NCBI GenBank assembly: GCA_038021145.1
Contig: JBBPHT010000002.1
Location: forward strand, 806,001-870,000
DNA: 64,000 bases
From: Phyllosticta citriasiana
Taxonomy: Eukaryota; Ascomycota; Dothideomycetes; Botryosphaeriales; Phyllostictaceae
Direction of reading: 5' to 3'
The notes below the pieces were generated by a model. The model did not search any database and was not told where the DNA came from. It worked only from the letters and a program-made list of their open reading frames with translations. This document shows positions 35,544-47,392 of this stretch, piece by piece. The position numbers were made by a program, and so were the translations under genes. Each line of letters begins with the position of its first letter. Position 1 is the first letter of the stretch.

Positions 35544-36862
35544 ATGAGCGCCGAGGATCTGGGACGGAGGTTGTTGGGGGAGGTCGAGGAGGCGGGCTTG
35601 GATGAGGTTGGTCTTGTTTGATGTTTTGCTCCGGCCAACAACATTTTCGCGATTCGCTCTACAGCACAACTTGAACTGACACAATGTTTTTGATTTAGGT
35701 CCTTGATTCTGTCAGGGCTCTTGCGAACTCGGGAAGTTCGTCGTCGCCTTTCGGCATTCCACCATTAGACCACCTGCTAGGAGTTTTTGAACCACATGGC
35801 GCTTCTCTTGCAGTTCAACGAAGAGCGCCTGGCTCTCCATCTCGAGATCAGAGTTTAAGATCCTCGCAGCAAAAACCCCCAGCTATCGAGCTTACTTCTC
35901 TCGGTCCAGGCGCAGGAAAGACTCATTTGCTCTACCTAATCACCGCGCTTGCAATCCTGCCAGAGAGTCACAGCGGTATTGATCTCCGGGGACGTAACGG
36001 CACAGTCGTCTTCATCGACACAGACGGACGCTTCTCCGTCGAGCGCTTCGTCCAGGTGATGAGATGTCACATAGAACACCGCATAAAGCAGCACAATCAC
36101 GCCAAAAGCTCTGACGAAGCCGAACGAGAGCGACAGGAGGCGACCATGAGCGAAGCAGAAGAGGCAGCCATAATTTCGCACGCTCTCGACCACGTCCACA
36201 TTCTTCAACCGCAATCGCACGCTGCCGTCCTCTCGACACTCATCCAGCTCCCAGCTTACTTGTTCGATGGCGCAGCGCACAAGTCTCTTCATCGGCCGCT
36301 ACAATGCATCATTCTTGACAGCGCCAGCGCCTTCTTCCACCCGCTCAAAGCGGCCGAAGAGCAAGCCCGACTACTGCAAACACACAACAACGCCGCCGCC
36401 ACTCAAACAACGACAGCATCAGCGATAACAACATCCGAAGCCTACGCCTCCCTCGTCCGCGAGCTACGCAGCCTACAGCACCGCTTCCAGTGCGCCATCA
36501 TCGCAACCACCGCCTCGCTCTCCGTGTCCAAGCTCGACGCTGGCAACGCGCCACTGCCGACGCTGCGCCCGCTGCTCCCGCCGGCCTTCACTTCGTTCGC
36601 GACGCTGCGGCTAGCCGTGTCGAGGGAGATTGTCCCAGCGTTCCCGCCGACCATGAGCGTGCAGGAGGCGCGGCGGGAGCGCGCGCAGAGGCAGGGCGTT
36701 GTGGAGCAGGGCCGCGTGCGCATGTCGGTGGACGGATGGGGCGCTGATGCGTGGGCGAGGGAGCTGCGAGAGGGCGTGCTGGGCTTGAAGGAGAGGGGCG
36801 CGTGGGGCTTGCGGATTACGAAGGATGGCGTGGTTTTGGGGGAAGAGGAGGAGGATTCGTGA
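35544..36862 (+). CDS. RAD51 paralogue (XRCC2-like), DNA recombination
   Basis: Two exons, join(35544..35606,35699..36862), give 408 aa. Walker A is GPGAGKTH at about 90-97. VVFIDTDGRF follows as the strand after the P-loop, as in XRCC2-type proteins. Walker B is CIILDSAS near 222-230. Poly-Gln/Thr-rich and charged insertions (RERQEATMSEAEEA, TQTTTASAITT) lengthen the core. The C-terminal end is RITKDGVVLGEEEEDS. Family knowledge: RAD51 paralogues assist RAD51 filament assembly in homologous recombination. Assignment to the XRCC2/Rlp1 branch rather than another paralogue is tentative. The 92-nt intron preserves frame between EAGLDE and VLDSVRAL. Confidence 0.8.
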
Positions 36863-37207
36863 TGCAGGCGTGGGAACGGGATTCGGCGATCCAAATTTTA
36901 ATGTATTGTATTTGATAGAGCACCACGTGCTCATGATCTTACACGACCCCGGAAGACCTGGTACATATTGTCGGCGGCCTTGAAAATTCCACTTGAAACT
37001 TCCACAAAGCGCTATAGGGTATCTAAAAGAATCGGAAGACCAAACGGGAGTTTCAAAAGCCCTTTTACGCATTAAGACTGAGTATCCAAAGAGAATGGCT
37101 GAATTATCACGCTTCGAATGCTTGTCTCTGGCCATGGCGGAAATCGATGTAGTTGGAGCATCGCTCAAATTCCAAGTCCGAATGGCGGTCGTTCCCAACG
37201 CGAATGC
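36863..37207. other. Convergent intergenic region
   Basis: A 345-nt gap between converging 3' ends of the RAD51 paralogue and MRM1; nothing else visible. Confidence 0.55.
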
Positions 37208-38699
37208 TTAGAACAAAAAGTTGGTGCCAGGCTTGAGCTTATTTGGGGGAGTCAATTTTTCCCGCCTCTTCAAAAACTCCATCATGATTAGTGCTGAAGC
37301 AACGCTGACGTTCAAGCTATCAACACCAACGTTGAGCGCATGGACTCCTCGTACTCCAACATAGTAGTGAACCCTCGTAGCCAATCTTGCGTCGATTCCT
37401 GCATGCTCACCACCCATCATGAGTATCACAGGGTGATTGGCAAGAGGGCGGTGGTTGTTGAAGACAGCTTTTGAAGATGGACGGCGGAAGTTGACAAGTG
37501 GCGATGTGTTTCGCTGATCGATCGCCTTGTGATTTTGGTCCTCGTTGAAAGAGAGGTTATCCTCGGGTGGTGGAGGTGCCTCAGCCGCGTATATCCGCCA
37601 CCCGTTGTTTCCGCTGTCTCGGAGAAAGTTATAGGGGTTGTTCACTCGCAAGATTGGCATCGCTTCAGTGGCCCCAGAAGATGCCTTGATCACCACGGGG
37701 TCGTCGATGGAGGCGGTGCTCCTGGACGCCAGAGCGATTGCATCAACGCCCAAGTAGTGTGCCGAGCGAATAATGGCTCCAATGTTTCCCGCGTCAGTGA
37801 TTCCATGCAGGAACAGGACAAGAGGGTGTCTCCAGCCATGGCTGTTGTAACGAACTCGAGAGTCGTAGCCGTTGATCATCAATTCCTCGGGACTCTGACG
37901 GGCTAGGCTCACACTAAACCATGGGTCGAGACGGGAGACGGCCGTCAGCCTTTCGACTGGCTTGACTGGGAGAGGCGAGGTCTCGAGGACAACACCCTGA
38001 TCCGGTTACTTGGAGATCAACATTGCAAAGGCCAGCTCTTACATTGTGTGGTCTACCTCCGCTTATTGTGTCCATGATTGGCAGGAAGTCCTCCTTGACT
38101 TGCGCCACTTTGATCTTTTGGCCTTCTCCAGCAGCCAGGGCAAGAATCAAGTCTTCTTGATGACTTTCTGTTGTTTTCTCTTTTAGGGAAGAAGCGCGCC
38201 TTCTTGCCCTCGGGTGATAGTAGAGTTTGTACAGAAGCCTCCGTTTCGCTTTCAGGGCTGCGAAAACACTCGAATATCCATATATGAATTTGGAGGCCGC
38301 TGTGGTGTGCGGTACTGAAATGGAACCATATTCCTCCGGTTGGAATTTGGGTCGGACGTTGGGTTGGTCTTTGGGTTGGTCTTTGATTTCGCCTTCTTGT
38401 TCGTTTTTGCGTTCGGTCTGGCTGTCATCTGGGGCACTTTTAGCGAAGATACTGTCTGGTCCAAGATGATGGAGCTGACCTTGCTCTCCACCAGTGAGGG
38501 CTTTGCGTCTTGGTCTTCGCTGTCGGTCTTCGTATGCAATTATTTTCGCCCTCATTTGTTCGGCATAGTTGTCACCGCGAATGCCGTTGTGAATTGCAGA
38601 CATTGTGGTAATTGATCGTTGTGGCAGTCTTTGACGATGGAGGAGACATGAAGTGCAAATTCTGAGCCATTGTGGCCGAACCGCAGCTGTGGGCGGCAT
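37208..38699 (-). CDS. MRM1: Mitochondrial large-subunit rRNA 2'-O-ribose methyltransferase (Mrm1-type)
   Basis: Two exons, complement(join(37208..37996,38043..38699)), give 481 aa. The N-terminus (MPPTAAVRPQWLRICTSC, then LLHRQRLPQRSITT) is basic and hydroxylated, as expected for mitochondrial import. A SpoU substrate-binding fold begins at about FIYGYSSVFAALKAKRR. The SPOUT knot motifs are HGITDAGNIGAIIRSA, MMGGEHAGI and SLNVSVASALIM, the three SAM-binding motifs of the TrmH class. The family methylates the conserved G in the 21S rRNA peptidyl-transferase loop. The frame stays open upstream into an ATCA microsatellite, which would encode repeated SINQ; I reject that longer start. It is divergent from the Mit1-type gene. 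Confidence 0.9.
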
Positions 38700-38723
38700 G
38701 GCAAACGGGCTTTGTGAGGCTGG

Positions 38724-38757
<34 letters not shown>

Positions 38758-39204
38758 GGACTTTTCGAGATGCAGTCGCGGCGCAAGGAAAGCCTCGACC
38801 GCCGCACTCACCGCCAGCGCACAGACGCTGACTGCCCGGGACTGGGACCAGGTCACGACCATTGAAGCAACCGACGCGTCTCGCGCAAGTCGGTACGCGA
38901 TCAAGCTTCCCGGTCTGCGAACCCAACCCAAAATTCGTGCCTCTCTCCAGCGATATCTCCCCTCTCCGTATCTCCTCACGACCTTTACCGCTCTCGCGAC
39001 CTATCCACCAAACCATCCACACACCACCGTATTCGTTTCGGGTAGATAAGACTGTGCTGTCCCGACCTTTGGTACAATCCAACGGTCCACCAGGGCCACT
39101 TCTGCGCGGCGCAACACGTTCCGCGTGCAATTCAGACACCTGCCACCGTGCGCGGCGATTCCGACGTTGAAGTTGTACCTGCAGGCCTTGCTGTCCGCAG
39201 CAGC
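38700..39204. promoter_or_regulatory. Shared 5' region of MRM1 and the Mit1-type gene
   Basis: A 505-nt gap between divergent starts. It contains a TTGA microsatellite at 38724-38754. The last 155 nt stay open in frame with the Mit1-type gene, so an upstream exon of that gene may lie here. Confidence 0.55.
38724..38754. repeat. (TTGA)7 microsatellite
   Basis: Seven perfect TTGA units plus a partial eighth, beginning 24 nt upstream of the MRM1 start codon. Confidence 0.92.
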
Positions 39205-42200
39205 ATGTCCACTCCGCACCATCAGCAGCTGCCATGGGACATTGACAGGGTGTCGATCGTTCCATCACCCTTGGCAAACAAGCACGAATACTTGTGGGAT
39301 GAACGATGGGATAGGATTGAGAAGGTCTTGCAAGAGGTTGAGGACACAGATCATGTCCAGTACGTCGTTCGATTCGGCGACTCGCGCACGGAAACAGTAA
39401 GTGGTCCTGCACCTGCCCGTAGAGGCTTATTTTTTCACACATGTGAACACTCTGAGGCGGCAATTTCGAGAGACATCCTGCTCAATTTCACATCCTCACC
39501 AAATACACAACGTACCTCGCTTCTTGAGTACTTCCAACTGCTAATTACCTCAACCTGCAGGTCCCGTTTGAGAAGCTTCTCAGACTGGACAACGGATCCT
39601 TTGCGCTCGAACAATTCCAACAAAACCCCGAAATCAGTGAGACTGCGCACGAGGACTTGAGTGAGGACGAATTGAATGCCAGCGACGACAACATGCTTCG
39701 AGTGGCTGATCACAACTCGGACGACGACTTCACCTCAGAACAAGATGTCAGAACATCAACTCGTCAGCGCCATGTTCGCAGTCTGCGGTACACTCGCGGG
39801 GATTTTCCTAGCTCATCATCAGAAGATGATGGTCTCCGAATAGACTCTGACAGTGACACAGCCGCCTTGTCGGTGCGCCGGAGCAGTCGTCGTACGGCCC
39901 AATCCAAAAAGCAAGCCGCCTCAAATACCAGAGTCACAAGGCAATCGCGTCGCCAGATCACCGAATCCGAGAGCTCAGAGTCTGAGAGTGAATTAGACGA
40001 CGATGTTCCGCGGCTGCGCTCAGACGTCATCCCACGGAAGCGCAAGCGGAGCTCGCGTGGTGATGGATCCTCGAAGATGGCTCGCGTTGGCACGCGACGA
40101 TCGGACCGTACCACCAGACATCAAGAAAATATGGAGGATCCGGGCCTGGATGACAATTTGTACCGTCAAGAGGAGCCCAAACGTGCAGCAGTGCCCAAGG
40201 CCTCTGGAGCAAAAGAAGTCTTCAAGCAGCTTGCGCGTACAGACCCGTTCCGGCTTCGCCACATTCAACAATGCGACACTTGTGGAGATGGATCTACCGT
40301 CGGTCCTCTCATCTACTGCCAGGGCTGCCAATTGTCATATCACAAGGGCTGCCTTGGACATCGCACTGGACGAGAACATTTGGTTACAAAGGTAGCCGAG
40401 GATGAGTTTGTTCTGCAATGCCGCCGATGCGTCAATGCTCACAAACGGCGTGACATCCTCGCGCCGGATCTCGACAAATGCCAGGTCTGTCGCAAACCTG
40501 GTACTGCGTGCCAACCATTTCGTCAGCGCAAAAGCGCCCTTCAAGAGCAGAAAGAACGCGAGGATAACGATGGCGAAGACCCCATCACCCATCTTCCCGA
40601 CGGTCTTGTCAACAACCCATTCCATGTGCTCTTCCGCTGCATGAACTGCTGGAGGGCCTATCACTTTCACCATCTTCCCCCAAAGTCAGCTCACCACTTT
40701 GACATTGACGAGGAAGAGGAAGAGACTTCCGAACGTCGATTTTCGGAATACTCGCAGTCCTGGAAGTGCAAAGACTGCTCCGAGATGCCGGCAAAAGTTG
40801 GAGGCATCATTGCCTGGAAGCCCTCCGACGAGGAGTCTTTCATGCCTGGAACGACATGTGAGCATGTTGATGAGGATGAGAAGGCGTACCTGATCAAATG
40901 GGAGAAACTATCCTATTTCCGCGCTGCGTGGATGCCTGGAGCGTGGACATGGGGAGTCACGGCAGCAAGCATGAGGAAGGCCTTCTTCAAGAGAGAGACG
41001 GGTCCGAAGATGAGAACCGAGGATGCCATTCCGGAGGAATTCCTGCGTATTGACATCGTGCTTGATGTTGAATACACCAATGTCATCGACGTCCGCACCG
41101 AAGACATCGACAAGGCGCGAATCAAGGAGGTTGATAAAGCCTTGATCAAGTACAAGGGTCTTGGTTACGAAGATGCTGTCTGGGAGAAGGTGCCAACGCC
41201 CGAGGATGACGATCGCTGGCTCGACTTTGTCACTGCCTACAATGACTGGGTCCTTGGTCGGTACACTCATGTACCCAAAAAGGGTCCACTCCAGGCTCGT
41301 CTCGAGAAGGCTCGGTCTCAGCCCTTCACAAAGCTCGAAAAGCAGAAGCAGCCTGACAACTTGCAATCTGGTATGGAGTTGATGAAGTATCAAATCGACG
41401 GTCTCAATTGGCTCTACTACCAATGGTATTCCAAGAAGAATGGAATCCTCGCCGATGAAATGGGTCTCGGCAAGACTATTCAGATCATTGCCTTTCTTGC
41501 GACTCTGATCCAGGATCACAACTGCTTCCCTTTCTTGGTCGTCGTTCCAAACTCTACTTGCGCCAACTGGAGGCGCGAAATCAAGCAATGGGCGCCATCT
41601 CTCAGGGTCGTCACATATTTCGGGTCCTCCTTGGCCCGCAACATGGCATACCAATATGAAATGTTTCCGGAGGGTAGCAAAGATCTTCGTTGCCACGTCG
41701 TTGTAACCTCGTACGAAGCTGCCGCTGACGACTCTTGCAAGAAGTTCTTCAAGAGCGTCTCTTGGGCTGGGTTGGTCGTTGATGAAGGCCAGCGCTTGAA
41801 AAGCGACAAGAGCATCCTCTACAATGCACTCAATGGCCTCAAGATCCCGTTCAGGGTTCTACTGACTGGTACCCCTCTCCAAAATAATGCCAGAGAGCTG
41901 TTCAATCTGCTCCAATTCTTGGACGACTCCATTAACGCCACCGAGTTGGAAGAGGAATACGCAGAGATGACAAATGAGAAGATCAAAGAGCTTCACAACT
42001 TGATCCGCCCTTTTATCTTGCGGCGAACCAAGGCTCAGGTGCTAACGTTCCTGCCACCCATGGCGCAAATCATCGTCCCCATTTCGATGTGCGTCCTCCA
42101 AAAGGAACTCTACAAGTCTATCCTCGCCAAAGACCCGGAGTTGCTCAAGGTTCTCTTCTCGTCGAATCGACAGCTCAAATTGAACGAGCGAGCAAGTCTG

Positions 42201-44266
42201 AACAACATTCTCATGCAGCTGCGCAAATGCTTGTGCCACCCCTTCGTCTACAGCCAGGAGATCGAGGAGCGCACAGACGTAGCCGCCGTATCACACCGCA
42301 ACCTTGTCGAAGCCTCCGCGAAACTACAATTCCTGGAACTTTTGCTTCCCAAACTGAGGGCCGCTGGGCACCGTGTTCTCATCTTCAGTCAATTCCTTGA
42401 CATGCTCAACATCGTCGAGGACTTTTTGGATGGCATGGAAATGGGATACAGTCGACTGGACGGCACTCTGGGCTCTCTTGAAAAGCAAAAGCGCATCGAT
42501 GAGTTCAATGCTCCCGGTTCCTCGCTTTTCGCGTTCCTGCTTTCTACTCGTGCGGGTGGCGTCGGAATCAATCTCGCCACCGCTGATACCGTCATCATTC
42601 TGGACCCAGATTTCAATCCCCATCAGGACATACAAGCTCTTTCTCGGGCACATCGTATTGGTCAAAAGAACAAAGTCCTCTGCTTCCAGCTCATGACTCG
42701 AGCCAGCGTGGAAGAAAGAATTGTCCAGATTGGTCGCAAGAAGATGGCTCTGGATCATGTCGTGGTTGAGTCGATGGACGCTGATGATCTGGAGGAGAAG
42801 GACGTGCAGTCGATTCTCAAGCACGGTGCAGCAGAGTTGTTCGCGGAAGACAATTCTGGTCAGGACATCAAGTATGACGATGCGTCGATCGACAAACTGC
42901 TTGACCGCAGCCACATTGAAGAGTCGAGAACTGGCGCTGATGCCACCGCTGAGAGTCAATTCAGTTTTGCTCGTGTCTGGGCAAATGATTCCGGGGCATT
43001 TCAAGACTCACTGGAAGTCAATGGAGAGGGTGAAATGGCTCCTCCCGACCCTACCGTATGGGAGAAAATCTTACAGGAACGTGCAAAAGTTGCGGCTGCG
43101 GAGGCGGCCAAGAAGGACGAAAATTTCGGGCGTGGCAAACGAGCACGCATGGTAAGGGACTTCCAAAACAAGGCTGTTCATGGTGCTGACGATCTGCAGC
43201 TTGTTGACTACAATGAACCAGTTGCCGAGGCCGATGCTCAAGAAGATGCCTTTCCCGTCCAGCCTGACAACAATCGTCGCCGCAAGAAGCACAATACCGA
43301 CAGCGATACCGACTTCCAGGCCAATGATTCTGACGACGAGAGCATCCCGGAACAAGAGCTCCAGCAAGAGGACGCCCGAGACTTTGGCACAGATTCCCGT
43401 AACACCCAAGTCCGTGGCATTGCCGCTGCAGGTCAAGGACATCATGAGACGACGGGTAAGTTGATCATTACTATTTACTAAGTTGTCTTCCTCTCAAGCC
43501 ATACGTTCTGCTACATGATTATCATTGCGCCCTCTCACATGTTCGCTATCATTGCTTGGTATTTGTGCAAATCAGCGTGGAACCATAACTCTAACCCCAA
43601 TATGCAGTCAAAAAGAGGGAGCCTGATCGCAAGCGGTTCGAGCGCGCTCCTGATCCCCAATTTCCCCCGGGATTTCCTCCGCACGTCTCAGTTCCCAAAG
43701 ATTACACTCGTAATTGTCTGGCCTGTCAGCGCTCTCACGTCATTGGAGCATGTCCGCTCAAGATTGCAGGTCCTGAGTACTGCAATTTGTGTGGCCTGGC
43801 GCACTTCGGCTATGCTCGCTCCTGCCCACACATCAACTCGGAAACTCAGGTGCGCGAGATGCTTGCCACCCTCAAATACAGCAATGAGCCCCGCCACATT
43901 GTCGAGGCAGCCACAAAATACCTTCGTGGTGTCAAGGGCACTTTGGTGCAGAAGAAGAAGCAGCAAGCAGAGAAGCGTGCAGCGTTGGCCCAAAATGGCC
44001 ACGTCATGAACACGAACGGACACATGAATCCAAACCAGAGTCCTGCACCTGCCGCTCCTGGCCCGAACAATTTGGGCAAAAGAATACTTATGCCCTCTCA
44101 GCCAGGACAGCACCAGTCTGCAAGCACCTACAGGCCTATTCAGGATCCCAATTCCCGGATCCAACCGCCTGCCGGAGCTCAGTCAAGTACCAATGACGAG
44201 GCAGCTGTTGCTGCTGCCTTGACTGGCTACCTTCGAGCGCAGGACAAGCCATCTGCCAGTACTTGA
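39205..44266 (+). CDS. mit1: Mit1-type SNF2/CHD chromatin remodeller
   Basis: Three exons, join(39205..39396,39561..43455,43608..44266), give 1581 aa. An N-terminal chromo/tudor-like segment (EYLWDERWDRIEKVL, HVQYVVRFGDSRTETV) leads to an acidic Ser-rich region. A PHD-type zinc region starts at about residue 302 (CDTCGDGS, CQGCQLSYHKGC) with a second Cys/His set (CMNCWRAYHFHHLP). The SNF2 ATPase has ADEMGLGKTIQ near 695, VDEGQRLK near 805 and LLTGTPLQNN. The helicase C-domain has DPDFNPHQD and RAHRIGQK. The last exon carries a zinc knuckle region at about 1398-1438 (CLACQ, YCNLCGLAHFG). This order matches fission yeast Mit1, the Mi-2-like ATPase of the SHREC silencing complex. The true N-terminus may be upstream. 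Confidence 0.92.
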
Positions 44267-45056
44267 TTTGATTTCTTTTTTCTCTTCTTTGCTCACACTC
44301 TCAGTCTTGGTTTTGGTTTAGGAATTCGAAATACTAGCGTGCAAGGGAGGCTGCGACATTGAAACAGCACAACTTGCGGTTTCTTGATTTGCGACTTTCT
44401 TCTGGTTCCCCCAGGTTGCCTTAAGGCACATTCACTTTTGTTTTTTGCTTCAAATCCTCTCTTCATCCTGCGAGATTTCGTTCGACAGGAGACGCGGAGG
44501 CTTGCACATAAGGGTAAGTTGGACATTTTGGGCTTATCGTGGCGTCAGTTGGCAGATTCTTTGATTCCCCTGAAAAGTTTGAGCACGGATCAGATAGACT
44601 TGAGAGAGAATCAGGCTTTGGTTACTTATAGTTGCAAGTGGGCCCAAAGAGCGACGTGCGTCTAAATAGATTCACTCCAGCAGCTGATTGCTGCTTCTGA
44701 CGGACTTCAGAACGACACAGTCGAAGAGACGAAGCGGTTGCGGAGGGCAAAGGCAGTGGCTAGTCGAAAAACAACACTACGTCGAGGATCGATCGAAACA
44801 GGAATGACACTGCTAAATCTGACTGACTTCTCGCAGCTTCATGTCCGATTCTACGCTGCAGCTCGCCCATCTACTCACATGTATCTCGAAACCGAATACC
44901 GTTCCAACGCAAGGCGCAACACACGATCCCAACATCCAGACAAAAAGCAAAGTAAGGACCGATAGTAAAGAAAAGAAACAAAACACAATCTGCTCTCCGC
45001 CCGCGATCTTCCACCGCAAACCCAGCCAACAAACACGCCAGCAACAACCCAAACAA
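44267..45056. other. Convergent intergenic region
   Basis: A 790-nt gap between converging 3' ends. Short frames occur on both strands without any motif. Confidence 0.55.
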
Positions 45057-47392
45057 CTAAGCTTCTTTCTGCGTCTTCACTTCCACCCTAATCTGCTGCT
45101 GCTGCTGCTGTTGCAGCTGCCTTTCATTCAGAGCACGAGCAGCGCCAGCATTATTGACCACCACCTGGGGGCGGCGTATCTTGGTCGGCACGACGTTGCC
45201 CTCCTTCTTCTGCTTCTCTTTCTTCGCCAAGGGTCCAGCACCGACTGCAGCAGTCTGAGGCTCGGCGACGTTGGTGGCAGCGGGTTTTTTCCCCTTTTGT
45301 GGACGGGGGCTTCCACGCGTCGCGCCAGAGTGCCTAAGATTGCCGTTGGTAGGCGAAGGCACGACGTTCCGGGTAATGGACACGGAACTGGGACCGGCGG
45401 CAGTAGTAGTGGCGGGAACAGAGGTTGCTTTTTTCTGCTTCGTCGTCCACTTCTCGTCCTTGCTTCTGGACCCAGCGGTTTTTCTCTTCGTGCTGCTTTT
45501 TGGGATGTTGTGCTTGACAGCCTCGATTACTTTCAGTGGCTCGAGGCTCGGCATATCGCTGTCCCATGCGGACGACGGGGTGCGTGAGTGGCCGCCACCG
45601 CTGCTGACGCTGGAGCCATCGTCGATGGTCGAGCTGGAGTCGCTCTCGCTCAGCGGCATAAAGTCTCCGTGGCTGGCTTCGTTGTTGGCGGGACGGTGCG
45701 CTGCCGTGTACTTGGCCGGGCCAGGGGCAGCTGGTGTAGCGCCGCTGAGCGAATTGAGATCGGAGTCGTCGTTGTTGAGATCAATCAGATACTGTTGAGA
45801 TGCGTGGGTGCGAGATGTCTCAGAATACGTGGCCTTGGGAGCGTGGCGTGACGAGAGCAGGCCTGCTTGAGTGGTAGTGTACTTGGGAGAAGGACAACCA
45901 GATTTGGCCGTCTTCGAAACAATAATGCGGGGCTTTGGCTTGAGGCTCTTCTCGTTGAGGTGGCTCGTTGGCGGAGAGTCATCCTTGGCCGTGGTGGCAG
46001 GCACCGTGAGAGACTGACGTTCAATGGGTGATGATTTTTTGGCGCATTCAGGGGTCTGCTGAACTGCACATGTCCCTTGCACCACGCGTCGCTCGGGAGC
46101 CAGGACCGGAGAGCTGTTTGGCGGAGGCGGTTCGACAATGTCCTTGAAGAGATTGTGGGCGCCCCTCTTCAGAGTTGAGCGGCCAGCGACGTCGCGAACA
46201 TCTGAGGAGCTTACACTACGGCGTCGCGAGTTGGCAGTCGACGAGCTGATGTTGGCCTCGCGAACGGAAATGGAGGAATTGCAAAGTGGAGGAATTGACT
46301 TGCGGGAGACCCTCTCCGGAGCCTCGTAGATCTTTTGGCTGCTTGAAACTGGGGTATAGACGTAGTTGAGTTCCGTGTCCGAAAAAGGGTCGAGGAGGCG
46401 ACCATGCGGCTCAGGAGCCTTGGCCCTCTGGTTGTGATTCGCATCAGGGGCTTTGAAAGAAGAGGGAGGACGACGTACATCGGTGACAGCAGCGCGTCTC
46501 TGGTCTTCCTCACTACCAGAGCTTACGTCCGCGTCGTTGCCACCAAGGACTTTGAGCCGACCGGATTGCACATTCGCGGCCGCCGCGTCGTAAAGCCGAA
46601 GGCGCTCCTTCACCCAGGAACGATGCCGGGGACTGATGTCTGGGTACTTGTCGGAATACCATTTGGGAACCCGGGTGACACCGATCTTCTCGCGCAGAGT
46701 TTTCAAGTCAGGCATCTCGTGCTTGTACATGCATCCCTGCTGCGTGAAGTCGCAACCGCCCGTCTTGATCCAGTACGTGCAGTATTCCTTCTTCGTCTGG
46801 TCGGGCTGTTTTCCCGAAGGAGGGAGCGGAGGCTGTATGATGTAGTTGTGGCGAGCAGCTGCTTCAGGCGTGGCTTTGGCGATTTTGTCGGCAAGAGACT
46901 GGAGGAAAGATGGCGTCAGTCTTTGGACTTTGTGAGGGAAATTCGACCTACCAAAGGTTTCTCGTACCCCACCACGGTCTCAGAATCTTCTGGCTCTTTG
47001 GAACGGAACCCCATGTGTGAATCAGATTGCTGGATTGCAACAGACTTTGGAGGGCCGGTGCTATTCGCAGTCGATTTTTGGGCGGTCTTCTGCTCCTTTG
47101 ACTGCGTTACAAGTTAATATTCTCCGCCAGCTCAAGTACGGCAGCAGCTTCGTGAGACTGGGGAATTTCATACCACAAGAGAGTACGTCTGTCCAGTGTA
47201 CTGCCAATTCCCCAGAAAAGTCATGCCCTTTGCCTTGTCCTGGTTGATGCTGCGGGGCACACCTTCCAAGTGGACCTCCGCGGGTAGCTCGTCAACTGCA
47301 AGGACTGGGACGTAGTTCCCATTGTCGCGTTGTATAAACCAATCGGGACGAATCGAGGTCCTAGACACAGGAAGTAAGTCTCCGATCATCAT
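45057..47392 (-). CDS. CCCH zinc-finger protein with long disordered tail
   Basis: Three exons, complement(join(45057..46898,46952..47101,47174..47392)), give 736 aa. Exon 1 reads MMIGDLLPVSRTSIRPDWF and DELPAEVHLEGVPRS. Exon 3 opens SLADKIAKATPEAAARHNY and contains one CCCH finger, Cys163-x8-Cys172-x6-Cys179-x3-His183, followed by MPDLKTLREKIG and VPKWYSDKYP. The rest is Ser/Pro-rich, with a basic patch (TKRKTAGSRSKDEKW) and a Gln run near the C-terminus encoded by a CTG repeat. A single CCCH finger suggests RNA binding, perhaps in mRNA processing or decay. I do not recognise a named orthologue. Introns 1 and 2 were chosen by frame and splice consensus, and the sum is divisible by three. Confidence 0.85.
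45093..45110. repeat. (CTG)6 coding microsatellite
   Basis: Six CTG units on the plus strand encode the C-terminal Gln run of the CCCH protein on the minus strand. Confidence 0.85.

Noticed and set aside
38552..39463. 303-codon minus-strand frame over the MRM1/Mit1-type promoter
   Set aside because: It overlaps conserved exon 1 of the Mit1-type gene and the microsatellite, and it has no domain.
40908..41696. 262-codon minus-strand frame
   Set aside because: It is a shadow inside the SNF2 domain of the Mit1-type gene.
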